Origin: Planctomycetota bacterium
Lineage (GTDB): Bacteria > Planctomycetota > Phycisphaerae > SM23-33 > FEN-1343
Direction of reading: 5' to 3'
DNA length: 6,803 nt
Assembly (NCBI GenBank): GCA_013203365.1
Contig: JABMQG010000197.1
Location: 1-6,803 of the forward strand
Below, piece after piece: positions 1-4,676 of the stretch. Position numbers and translations under genes: made by a program. The stretch's first letter is position 1. Every line of letters begins with the position of its first letter. Under the pieces are notes generated by a model. That model saw only the letters and a list, made by a program, of their open reading frames with translations, was not told where the DNA came from and searched no databases.

Positions 1-466
1 CTTCCAGGACACCACCTGCCATCAGATTGGCCCGCACGCGGTTTGAGATGGCGACGATGGCCTCAGCCCGTCGGCAGCGGTGCTTGCGGACCTCTGCAGG
101 AGGCATCGGGGTTCGTACGTGAAGAACGACCGGAACCTTCAGGCTGCGAGCGACGCTGCGGGCATAGCCGCTTAACCACAGGTCCGAGCCGTGAATCAGC
201 CCGACCCGGCGTTGACGTGCGAACCTAACCAGCCTTCGCACATCGGCGAAACGCCGCAACGCCCCTGGCCATTTTCGCCAGGAGTGCAGCGGCACCAGGT
301 GTACTTCAATGCCTTCGCCGCGAAGAAAGTCCAAGAACGGTCCTTCTTCGCGGCAGATGACCACCGGCTTGTAGCGTTGCCGATCCAGACCGGCAAGCAG
401 GTAGTACAGCTGGCGCTGGCTCCCGCCGATCTGTCCACCCCGAGACAAGTACAAGATGCTTGGCAT
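1..466 (-). CDS. Glycosyltransferase family 4, N-terminal part (runs off left edge)
   Basis: The visible 155 residues are the acceptor-side Rossmann domain of a GT-B fold, family 4 glycosyltransferase; such enzymes transfer a sugar from a nucleotide-sugar to a lipid- or glycan-linked acceptor at the cytoplasmic face of the membrane. The protein opens MPSILYLSRGGQIGGSQRQL: a beta strand, a Gly-rich turn (GGQIGGS, residues 10-16) and the long helix QLYYLLAGL typical of the family. Further landmarks are strand VVICREEGP (35-43), GLIHGSDLWLSG (89-100), the strand PVVLHVRTP (112-120), and AEAIVAISNRVRANLMAGGV (134-153), which corresponds to the usual 'AD.I.A.S....L...G' segment. The ATG at 466 has GAGG six bases upstream (473-476). 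The C-terminal donor-binding domain with the expected EX7E motif lies outside the window, so donor and acceptor sugars cannot be inferred. The assignment to GT4 is confident; it is not a pseudogene as far as visible. Confidence 0.9.
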   Translation of the reverse strand, partial: MPSILYLSRGGQIGGSQRQLYYLLAGLDRQRYKPVVICREEGPFLDFLRGEGIEVHLVPLHSWRKWPGALRRFADVRRLVRFARQRRVGLIHGSDLWLSGYARSVARSLKVPVVLHVRTPMPPAEVRKHRCRRAEAIVAISNRVRANLMAGGVLE

Positions 467-472
467 GCTGAG

Positions 473-476
473 CCTC
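473..476 (-). promoter_or_regulatory. Ribosome binding site of the GT4 gene
   Basis: Reading the minus strand, GAGG is followed by a six-base spacer and the ATG at 466. It supports this start over other in-frame codons upstream. Confidence 0.65.
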
Positions 477-506
477 AATAGAACCCATCGAATGCCTTTG
501 CCGGAC

Positions 507-701
507 CTAGCAATGACCGACGAGACAGGAACTTAACTGCGTCAGGACTACGACCCGCGCGCAGCTATAAGGAAAGGCCAGGGCATTCTCCCAGAGCGAA
601 CCCGTCGTGGCAATTGAGTTTTTTCGCGCGAATCTAAAGCCCCCCAGTCGGCTTATGCAGTGTACAGAATGTCTCAGCCTAAGCCGTACGATCCGACACA
701 T
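507..701 (-). CDS. Small hypothetical protein with strong ribosome binding site
   Basis: This 64-codon frame (MCRIVRLRLRH... ending SCLVGHC) would stop 40 bases upstream of the GT4 start, on the same strand. I do not recognise the product. It is basic at the N-terminus, has five cysteines, no clear signal peptide or membrane helix, and its amino acid composition is not strongly protein-like. What argues for it is the translation signal: on the minus strand AGAGGAG (709-715) sits exactly seven bases before the ATG at 701, the best Shine-Dalgarno sequence in this part of the window. It could be a genuine small protein co-transcribed with the glycosyltransferase, a leader peptide, or the undamaged start of a gene that has otherwise decayed. 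No frameshifted continuation was obvious to me. Confidence 0.35.
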   Translation of the reverse strand: MCRIVRLRLRHSVHCISRLGGFRFARKNSIATTGSLWENALAFPYSCARVVVLTQLSSCLVGHC

Positions 702-708
702 TGTTTAT

Positions 709-715
709 CTCCTCT
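709..715 (-). promoter_or_regulatory. Shine-Dalgarno sequence AGAGGAG
   Basis: Read on the minus strand, AGAGGAG is followed by the seven-base spacer ATAAACA and then ATG at 701. The spacing is optimal for bacterial initiation. It is the main reason to take the small frame downstream seriously. Confidence 0.5.
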
Positions 716-813
716 AACTGCTTGCCGCCACAGTGGTTGAATTTCATGGCCGGGTACGCCGGGTAACCACGCCTGAAATCACCTCGGGCGGCAGTTGTGG
801 TAAGTTGCCCCAC

Positions 814-843
814 TTGTTCAAAGACCAGAGCGATGTATATAAT
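814..843 (+). promoter_or_regulatory. Probable sigma-70 promoter with perfect TATAAT box
   Basis: A perfect -10 hexamer TATAAT lies at 838-843. The best -35 candidate is TTGTTC at 814-819, 18 bases upstream, which matches the consensus only in TTG. Transcription would begin near 850 and run toward the repeat-bearing membrane protein at 1105, giving a leader of about 255 bases, or toward the small frame at 921. The -10 box is convincing; the -35 box is weak. Confidence 0.5.
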
Positions 844-847
844 TATT

Positions 848-883
848 AGTTCGGTTCAGTTCGGTGGTGTTGGTCAGCGAACT
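848..883 (+). repeat. Direct repeat and small hairpin at the predicted transcription start
   Basis: AGTTCGGT occurs at 848-855 and again at 858-865, offset by exactly ten bases (one helical turn), directly after the TATAAT box. The second copy also begins an inverted repeat: AGTTCG at 858-863 pairs with CGAACT at 878-883 across a 14-base loop. The arrangement is compatible with an operator overlapping the start site or with a 5' stem-loop in the transcript; it could also be chance. Confidence 0.35.
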
Positions 884-920
884 TTCGGGAACGGCGAAAT
901 TGTCACCGGGCGAATGTGGC

Positions 921-1097
921 ATGAGTTCAAGCCGTATGTTCGCGCATTTCTTTTCACCACCCGGCCGAGTGTTCCTCTTTGTGCCTGTCTTTGGTTTTGC
1001 TGGAGCAGTGGCCGCAAGGCAGTGCCGGTTTCGTTTCTGTGTTGGAGGTGGGTTTCCCTCTTTACGGCCGCAGGTTCCTGGTCGGTATCCGGATTGA
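921..1097 (+). CDS. Possible small leader ORF upstream of the membrane protein
   Basis: A 58-codon frame begins at ATG 921 (MSSSRMFAHFFSPPGRVFLF...), about 70 bases after the predicted transcription start, and stops at 1095-1097, inside the ribosome binding site of the next gene. Residues 6-34 are hydrophobic and end in GAVAAR, which resembles a signal peptide. There is no convincing Shine-Dalgarno sequence before the ATG, and the frame has no recognisable family. If translated, its stop is placed so that ribosomes would be delivered to the GTG at 1105. It may equally be an untranslated leader. Confidence 0.2.
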   Translation: MSSSRMFAHFFSPPGRVFLFVPVFGFAGAVAARQCRFRFCVGGGFPSLRPQVPGRYPD

Positions 1098-1100
1098 GGG
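1096..1100 (+). promoter_or_regulatory. Ribosome binding site GAGGG deciding the GTG start
   Basis: GAGGG at 1096-1100 is four bases before GTG 1105. It overlaps the stop codon (1095-1097) of the small upstream frame. No comparable site precedes the in-frame ATG at 1123, which would also lose the basic residues of the signal peptide. Confidence 0.55.
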
Positions 1101-1104
1101 CCAG

Positions 1105-1962
1105 GTGAAGACTACACGTGTGATGATTGTCTGGGTGTTGACGTTGGCTGGTCTGCCAGTTCAAGGCAGTGCGAGTCTGGGGGGCTCAACAGACCTTCGG
1201 GCCAGTCATGAAACCGAGGCAGGTCGTAGCCTGGACCTCGAAGACGCCTTTTTCCCCGCTGTTCGCAACGCCGACCACATTCAGCCGAGGTTGCCGATGT
1301 ATGCGGCAAATGATGCCGACGTCTTGCCGGACGTCGTTGCCTGGGACGAGTTTGCTGCCCAATCGTTGCCGAGGTTTGCGGCAAATGAGGCCGGCGTCTT
1401 GCCGGACATCGTTGGCTGGAACGAGCTTGCTGCCCAATCGTTTCCGGGGTTTGCCGGCGAAGGCGGTTGGCTGGAATTGCCCCCAGACGGACTTGTTCAC
1501 ATTGAAACTGGCCAGGCGGACATCCTCGACAACGGGGCACCGATCGTGGATGCCAACGTCGCCGAGTTGTCGGCCAGCGGCATGTCTGAGCAATGGGAGT
1601 GGTCCAAAGAAGGACCTCACGCGTTTTCTGATCTTATGGTAAGGCGACCCACGCAGCATCTGCTCCCAACGGTTCGCTATACCGACACGAGAGGCGGCTA
1701 CGCCCCTAATCGCGTTGGACTTAGGTCTTTTCGAGCGGGTAATGTTGGGGGCGATTCCATCGCATTCAAACCAACAATATCTCCGTGGGGCCAGTGGCAT
1801 GCCAACGAAAACGCGGGCACCAGTATCGACCCGGGGCCGGCGGGGACGGCGGACAAGGCCAACGACGGCAACAGTTTCGCGTTTGCAGTGCTGCTTTACG
1901 TGGGTATCCCGGCAATCGTGAGCGTGCTGATGGTTGGCATTTTTGTTGGCAAGAGCAGGTGA
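1105..1962 (+). CDS. Secreted or membrane-anchored protein with tandem 25-residue repeats, unknown family
   Basis: I do not recognise this 285-residue protein. The frame is open further upstream, but I chose the GTG at 1105 because GAGGG (1096-1100) lies four bases before it and because it gives a textbook signal peptide: basic start KTTR, hydrophobic core VMIVWVLTLAGL, and a plausible cleavage site after QGSA (residue 23). Residues 63-87 and 88-112 are two tandem copies of a repeat with the pattern FAANxAxVLPDxVxWxExAAQS, and a third copy fades out after PGFAGEGGW. The middle is acidic and Gly/Asn-rich. Residues about 258-281 form one transmembrane helix, followed by the short tail GKSR. The protein would therefore lie mainly outside the cytoplasm, held by its C-terminus. 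The signal, helix and basic tail resemble cell-surface sorting signals, but I see no LPXTG or PEP-CTERM motif. The upstream promoter at 814-843 probably drives it. Confidence 0.7.
   Translation: MKTTRVMIVWVLTLAGLPVQGSASLGGSTDLRASHETEAGRSLDLEDAFFPAVRNADHIQPRLPMYAANDADVLPDVVAWDEFAAQSLPRFAANEAGVLPDIVGWNELAAQSFPGFAGEGGWLELPPDGLVHIETGQADILDNGAPIVDANVAELSASGMSEQWEWSKEGPHAFSDLMVRRPTQHLLPTVRYTDTRGGYAPNRVGLRSFRAGNVGGDSIAFKPTISPWGQWHANENAGTSIDPGPAGTADKANDGNSFAFAVLLYVGIPAIVSVLMVGIFVGKSR
1291..1440 (+). repeat. Two tandem 75-base coding repeats
   Basis: Unit one spans 1291-1365 and unit two 1366-1440. They match at 67 of 75 positions by my count, with no gaps, and keep the reading frame, so each encodes 25 residues. 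A degraded third unit starts at 1441 and loses similarity after about 15 bases. The high identity indicates a recent duplication inside the gene. Confidence 0.9.
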
Positions 1963-2355
1963 TGGATACTGGGCTGGGCGCTATGGCAGAGCCGCCAGGG
2001 GCAGTCCATGGGCAGTTCCTTAAACCGCCTGTACGGCCCTTTGTTATGCGCATAACCAGCCGGCTGCCATGAGTTATTCGGCCCTTTAGCCTGCACAGCC
2101 CGGTTAGGAATTGCATCGGCTGCTTTATGTCGCACCATCGGTGCCTGGCTTTCCAATAAAGACTCTCATGAAAACTCTGCTGGCCTGGAGCACTTTATTT
2201 TTGCCCTTGCCGCTTCGAACAATTCAGATTTGAAAAAGTGAAGTAGTCTGACATCGGCGAGGGGCTAGGTTCGCCCAGCCGAAAAGCGGACTTTCCGACC
2301 GCCTGTCTTGCCCTTTCCGTCTGTCCATTTTCCACCTCACGCCGTGAAACGACAG
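1963..2355. other. Non-coding stretch after the membrane protein gene
   Basis: No credible gene is present here. There are three minor reading frames on the plus strand: 36 codons starting at 1962 with a TGATG overlap, a tiny frame at 2069, and 21 codons at 2168-2233 that look like a signal peptide without a protein. Minus-strand frames between 2195 and 2472 lack ribosome binding sites and recognisable content. The stretch contains two adjacent palindromes (2043-2066) and a short hairpin GCACC-ATC-GGTGC (2132-2144). I see no T-run that would make a classical terminator. Confidence 0.5.
2043..2066. repeat. Two abutting perfect palindromes
   Basis: GTTATGCGCATAAC (2043-2056) is a perfect 14-base palindrome with no spacer, and CAGCCGGCTG (2057-2066) is a perfect 10-base palindrome starting at the very next base. 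They lie about 80 bases past the end of the membrane protein gene and 375 bases before the next gene. Perfect spacerless palindromes are typical of protein binding sites rather than of RNA hairpins. Confidence 0.6.
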
Positions 2356-2384
2356 ATGCCACAGGCGAGACATTGCGGTAGAAT
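2356..2384 (+). promoter_or_regulatory. Predicted promoter for the small hypothetical gene
   Basis: ATGCCA at 2356-2361 (four of six consensus bases) and TAGAAT at 2379-2384 (five of six) are separated by 17 bases. Transcription would begin near 2391, leaving a short leader that contains the AAGGGAG ribosome binding site at 2406-2412. The fit of promoter, leader and binding site supports all three. Confidence 0.5.
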
Positions 2385-2405
2385 GACGCACCGACCACTC
2401 GCACG

Positions 2406-2412
2406 AAGGGAG
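2406..2412 (+). promoter_or_regulatory. Strong Shine-Dalgarno AAGGGAG placed for an ATT start
   Basis: AAGGGAG is followed by the seven-base spacer CCAGCAC and then ATT at 2420-2422, in frame with the hypothetical gene. It is 28 bases from the GTG at 2441, too far to serve that codon normally. No Shine-Dalgarno sequence precedes the GTG. Confidence 0.5.
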
Positions 2413-2440
2413 CCAGCACATTACAAACGACCCGACAACA

Positions 2441-2893
2441 GTGACGAAACTCGATGAACTGCTGACCGCCATCCGGGGCTGCGACGATTCCCGCCGCCCT
2501 GCGGGCGAATGGAAGCAGGTATACAGGCTGTTGCAGAAGACCGAGCTACCGCCCGGCCGGGTGACGGGTGTCGTGGGGATGCGCGACGTGGATGGGTTGG
2601 CTGCGCTGATCGATCAGCTTCGCAGTCCAGCGCCGGCGGCCGCGACGGTAGTCGTCCCAGACGCCGAAATCTGCAAGAAGGCGTTGCAGGCTTTCCGCAA
2701 ACGGCTGTCGCTGACGGTTCTGGACGAAGAATCAAAGCTTGGACGCAGCCCGCTATCCAAAGGCGCGGACTCGCATGTTGCCGCCGCCATCATTCCGCCG
2801 AGCGAGTGGCCCGAATCCGTCTGGGAGGAACTGGTCCGTCAGGGCAAGCTGCGCTACATCGGCCATGGGTTCTACGAACGGACGAAGCAGTAG
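2441..2893 (+). CDS. Small conserved-looking hypothetical protein, start uncertain
   Basis: The frame encodes 150 residues from GTG 2441, or 157 if translation begins at ATT 2420. I cannot assign a named family; the style resembles planctomycete hypothetical proteins, but that is an impression, not a match. There are two parts. Residues 1-60 are helical and contain GEWKQVYRLL and RDVDGLAALIDQLR. After an Ala/Pro-rich linker (62-74), residues 75-148 hold ICKKALQAFRKRL, LDEESKLG, and the ending PESVWEELVRQGKLRYIGHGFYE, which could form a helix followed by a beta hairpin. There is no signal peptide or membrane segment, so it should be cytoplasmic. An in-frame stop at 2384-2386 limits the start to the ATT at 2420 or the GTG. 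It appears to be transcribed alone, from the promoter at 2356-2384. Confidence 0.75.
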   Translation: MTKLDELLTAIRGCDDSRRPAGEWKQVYRLLQKTELPPGRVTGVVGMRDVDGLAALIDQLRSPAPAAATVVVPDAEICKKALQAFRKRLSLTVLDEESKLGRSPLSKGADSHVAAAIIPPSEWPESVWEELVRQGKLRYIGHGFYERTKQ

Positions 2894-2962
2894 TCGGACC
2901 AGTGGCGTGATGGGGCTCGCATACCCGGGACTCGGTTCATTTCGGCATGCGGGATGTGTTCT

Positions 2963-3026
2963 GGCGGCGGTCTAGGCGGGCGGCCTTATAACCGACGGTT
3001 CGCGAGTTTGAATCCTGCCCCCGCTA
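2963..3026 (+). pseudogene. Degenerate tRNA-like sequence, possibly a decayed tRNA-Ile(TAT)
   Basis: The 3' half reads like a tRNA: T-stem GCGAG (3002-3006), T-loop TTTGAAT (3007-3013), the opposite stem strand CCTGC, then seven acceptor bases CCCCGCT and a discriminator A at 3026. Upstream, CTTATAA (2985-2991) is a perfect anticodon loop with anticodon TAT, and GGTTC is a normal variable loop. But the anticodon stem pairs well only if the loop has eight bases (GGCGG with CCGAC), the T-stem has an A-C mismatch, and only about ten bases remain for the D-arm if GGCGGCG at 2963 is the 5' acceptor strand. An alternative 5' strand is TGCGGGA at 2948-2954, with mismatches at both ends. It is most likely a tRNA relic rather than a working gene, though chance resemblance is possible. 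Confidence 0.3.
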
Positions 3027-3176
3027 GCTTCGCGCTTGGTGTTTTGCTTGGCGCAAACAGGCTAATTTTTCTGCACTCTGATACAGTCTGCTGCAGTGAA
3101 GAATGCCCTAACCATTGAAAGTGAAAACGACCAAAATCCCCTGGAAAATCAAAGATTAAAGATTTTCGAGCATTAA
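3027..3176. other. AT-rich spacer with an inverted repeat next to tRNA-Ser
   Basis: No gene is visible. GAAAATC (3144-3150) and GATTTTC (3161-3167) form an inverted repeat with a ten-base loop, ten bases beyond the 3' end of the tRNA-Ser gene. It could help end tRNA transcription on the minus strand, but the stem is AT-rich and there is no clear T-run after it, so I do not call it a terminator. Confidence 0.35.
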
Positions 3177-3267
3177 CGGAGAGGGCGAGATTCGAACTCG
3201 CGATACGGGTTTGATCCCATATAACGGTTTAGCAAACCGTCGCTTTCGGCCACTCAGCCACCTCTCC
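3177..3267 (-). tRNA. tRNA-Ser(GCT), decoding AGC/AGU
   Basis: All parts of a class II tRNA pair correctly on the minus strand: acceptor GGAGAGG with CCTCTCC, a D-arm GCT...AGC, anticodon stem ACGGT/ACCGT around the loop TTGCTAA (anticodon GCT, complement of 3231-3233), a long variable arm with a seven-pair stem (ATATGGG with CCCGTAT, one G-T pair), and T-arm GCGAG-TTCGAAT-CTCGC. The discriminator base is G, as expected for serine. CCA is not encoded. The long variable arm and anticodon make the identity certain. Confidence 0.97.
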
Positions 3268-3298
3268 AGGAGACTGCTAACTTATGCACCAGGCCAAA

Positions 3299-3327
3299 GT
3301 TATACTGCAATGATCCTGCTTTTCCAA
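3299..3327 (-). promoter_or_regulatory. Predicted promoter of tRNA-Ser
   Basis: On the minus strand TTGGAA (3322-3327, four of six consensus bases) and TATAAC (3299-3304, five of six) are separated by exactly 17 bases. Transcription would start near 3292, about 25 bases before the mature tRNA. It implies that tRNA-Ser is transcribed independently of the upstream kinase operon. Confidence 0.55.
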
Positions 3328-3463
3328 ACGCCGCTTTGCCTTGTCGGCCGCCACATTTTCCAAAGTATAGGCCCTGGGGCAGCAGGGGTCAAGTATGTGT
3401 GCGTTCGTTTCACCAGTTATAAATTTGGCAAGTGAAACCGGCCAAGCGATACAGGCTGAAGCA

Positions 3464-3515
3464 CCGGCCGGCTGGCCGGCATGGCGGACGATTGGACCGG
3501 CTTGAAGCCGCCATG
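3464..3515. repeat. Two neighbouring GC-rich inverted repeats downstream of the kinase gene
   Basis: CCGGCC-GGCT-GGCCGG (3464-3479) is a tight hairpin with a six-pair stem. CATGGCGG (3480-3487) and CCGCCATG (3508-3515) form an eight-pair stem with a 20-base loop. Both lie 105-160 bases past the kinase stop codon on the minus strand. There is no T-run after either, so they are not classical intrinsic terminators; they may stabilise the mRNA end. The rest of 3268-3620 shows no gene. Confidence 0.4.
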
Positions 3516-3620
3516 GTGCGGCGATACTTCGCGGTTCGTGCGGGCAAGACAAGCGGATTCGCTTTTGCCGACATTCCAAAGGAGGGTTCAGCCATTTGGG
3601 GACGGTACGCAGGTGTTTCG

Positions 3621-4676
3621 TCACGGTCGGCCGAAGGCCTGCCAGGCGACGGCGGCGGCGCCTATAACGCCGGCGTCGCTGCCGAGGGCGGCGATGACCA
3701 GTCGCGGCCTGTCTTCGGTCATTCGCCAGTCGAGTTGCGAGAAATGGCGGCGAACGGGGTCCAGCAGGTCGTCGCCGGCCTTGGCCAGTCCGCCGGCCAG
3801 GACGATCATGTCGCAGTCGAGAACGCGTTGAAGGCTGACACACGCGATAGCCAGGTGCCGAGCGGCTGAGTCCCAGAGCCTCTCGGCCAGCGGATCGCCG
3901 GCCTTGCGGGCGGCGTTGACGTCGGCGGCATCGAGGTCGCCTTTTTCGGCGAGGGTTTTTGCCAACGCCCCTGTTTGGCCGATTGTGCCTTTACGGCCGG
4001 CCTGCCCTGCCCCTGCGGCGGGGTCGTCGCAGCCGGTGGTGTTTTTTTGGCTTTGGCCTCGCAAGGCGATGACGGCTTGCCTGGCGATGAACTTGGCGGA
4101 GGCATATTGCTCCAGGCAGCCTCGCTGGCCGCAATTGCAGGGCAGGCCGTCGGTCTCGACGATGATGTGTCCGATCTCACCGGCTGAGTCGTGGCTGCCG
4201 TGGAGGATCTTGCCATCTACTATGATTCCGCCGCCGACGCCCGTGCCGAGTGTAAGCATGGCAAGCGAACGGGCGCCCTTGGCGGCGCCGAACATGAACT
4301 CGCCCAGCGCAGCGGCGTTGGCGTCGTTTTCCAAAACAGCGGGCAGGTTCAGTCCTCTGCCGACGAGGTCGCGCAGAGGCAGGCCGGCCAGCCCAGGTAT
4401 ATTTGGCGCGTTGATTATAACGCCCCGACTACAGTTAAGCGGCCCAGGGGCCCCAATTCCGACGCCCAGCACGTCGGAAGAGTCGATATTCTGCTCAGCC
4501 AGCAGGTTCTTGACGCCACGAATCATCTCGGCGACGATCTGGTCGCCGTGGCTTGAGGGTGTGGGTCTTTGCGTAATGCCAAGGAAGCGTTTTTTATTGC
4601 CGTCCTCATCAACGGCCAAGACGACCAGCTTGATGAATGTACCGCCGAGATCTATGCCTATGCAGTATTCACTCAT
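3621..4676 (-). CDS. ROK-family sugar kinase (glucokinase-like)
   Basis: This 351-residue cytoplasmic enzyme should phosphorylate a hexose, N-acetylhexosamine or similar sugar using ATP. The phosphate-binding motif DLGGTFIK is at residues 9-16, the catalytic aspartate lies in ENDANAAALGE (116-126; probable base D118), and the second ATP-binding motif is LGTGVGGG (143-150). GEIGH (166-170) and CNCGQRGCLEQYAS (180-193) form the ROK signature, with H170, C180, C182 and C187 as the zinc ligands. These mark it as a kinase rather than a repressor; there is no N-terminal DNA-binding domain. The C-terminal half contains LAGGLAKAGDDLL (293-305). Residues about 206-240 are a low-complexity Gly/Ala/Gln-rich insertion that makes it longer than most ROK kinases. 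The ATG overlaps the end of the upstream isomerase gene by eight bases with no separate Shine-Dalgarno sequence, indicating translational coupling. The exact sugar cannot be read from the sequence. Confidence 0.93.
   Translation of the reverse strand: MSEYCIGIDLGGTFIKLVVLAVDEDGNKKRFLGITQRPTPSSHGDQIVAEMIRGVKNLLAEQNIDSSDVLGVGIGAPGPLNCSRGVIINAPNIPGLAGLPLRDLVGRGLNLPAVLENDANAAALGEFMFGAAKGARSLAMLTLGTGVGGGIIVDGKILHGSHDSAGEIGHIIVETDGLPCNCGQRGCLEQYASAKFIARQAVIALRGQSQKNTTGCDDPAAGAGQAGRKGTIGQTGALAKTLAEKGDLDAADVNAARKAGDPLAERLWDSAARHLAIACVSLQRVLDCDMIVLAGGLAKAGDDLLDPVRRHFSQLDWRMTEDRPRLVIAALGSDAGVIGAAAVAWQAFGRP

Noticed and set aside
733..770. Inverted repeat GTGGTT...AACCAC
   Set aside because: Six-base arms with a 26-base loop are within what chance gives in a window of this size.
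1186..1800. 204-codon frame antisense to the repeat-bearing membrane protein
   Set aside because: The plus-strand frame has a signal peptide, a terminal membrane helix and a ribosome binding site; the antisense frame has none of these.
1962..2072. 36-codon frame starting with a TGATG overlap after the membrane protein gene
   Set aside because: The overlap suggests coupling, but the peptide has no recognisable feature and contains part of the palindrome region; length is too short to trust.
2132..2144. Hairpin GCACC-ATC-GGTGC considered as a terminator
   Set aside because: Only five pairs, and no T-run follows on either strand.
2168..2233. 21-codon frame MKTLLAWSTLFLPLPLRTIQI
   Set aside because: It looks like an isolated signal peptide, but there is no ribosome binding site and nothing follows in frame; it may be a relic, but this cannot be shown.
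2195..2472. Two overlapping minus-strand frames upstream of the small hypothetical gene
   Set aside because: No ribosome binding site, no domain, and they cover the predicted promoter and start of the plus-strand gene.
3277..3843. 188-codon frame on the minus strand across the kinase 3' end
   Set aside because: Overlaps the real kinase frame, runs through non-coding sequence and into the 5' leader and promoter of tRNA-Ser; its translation is Arg-rich and repetitive.
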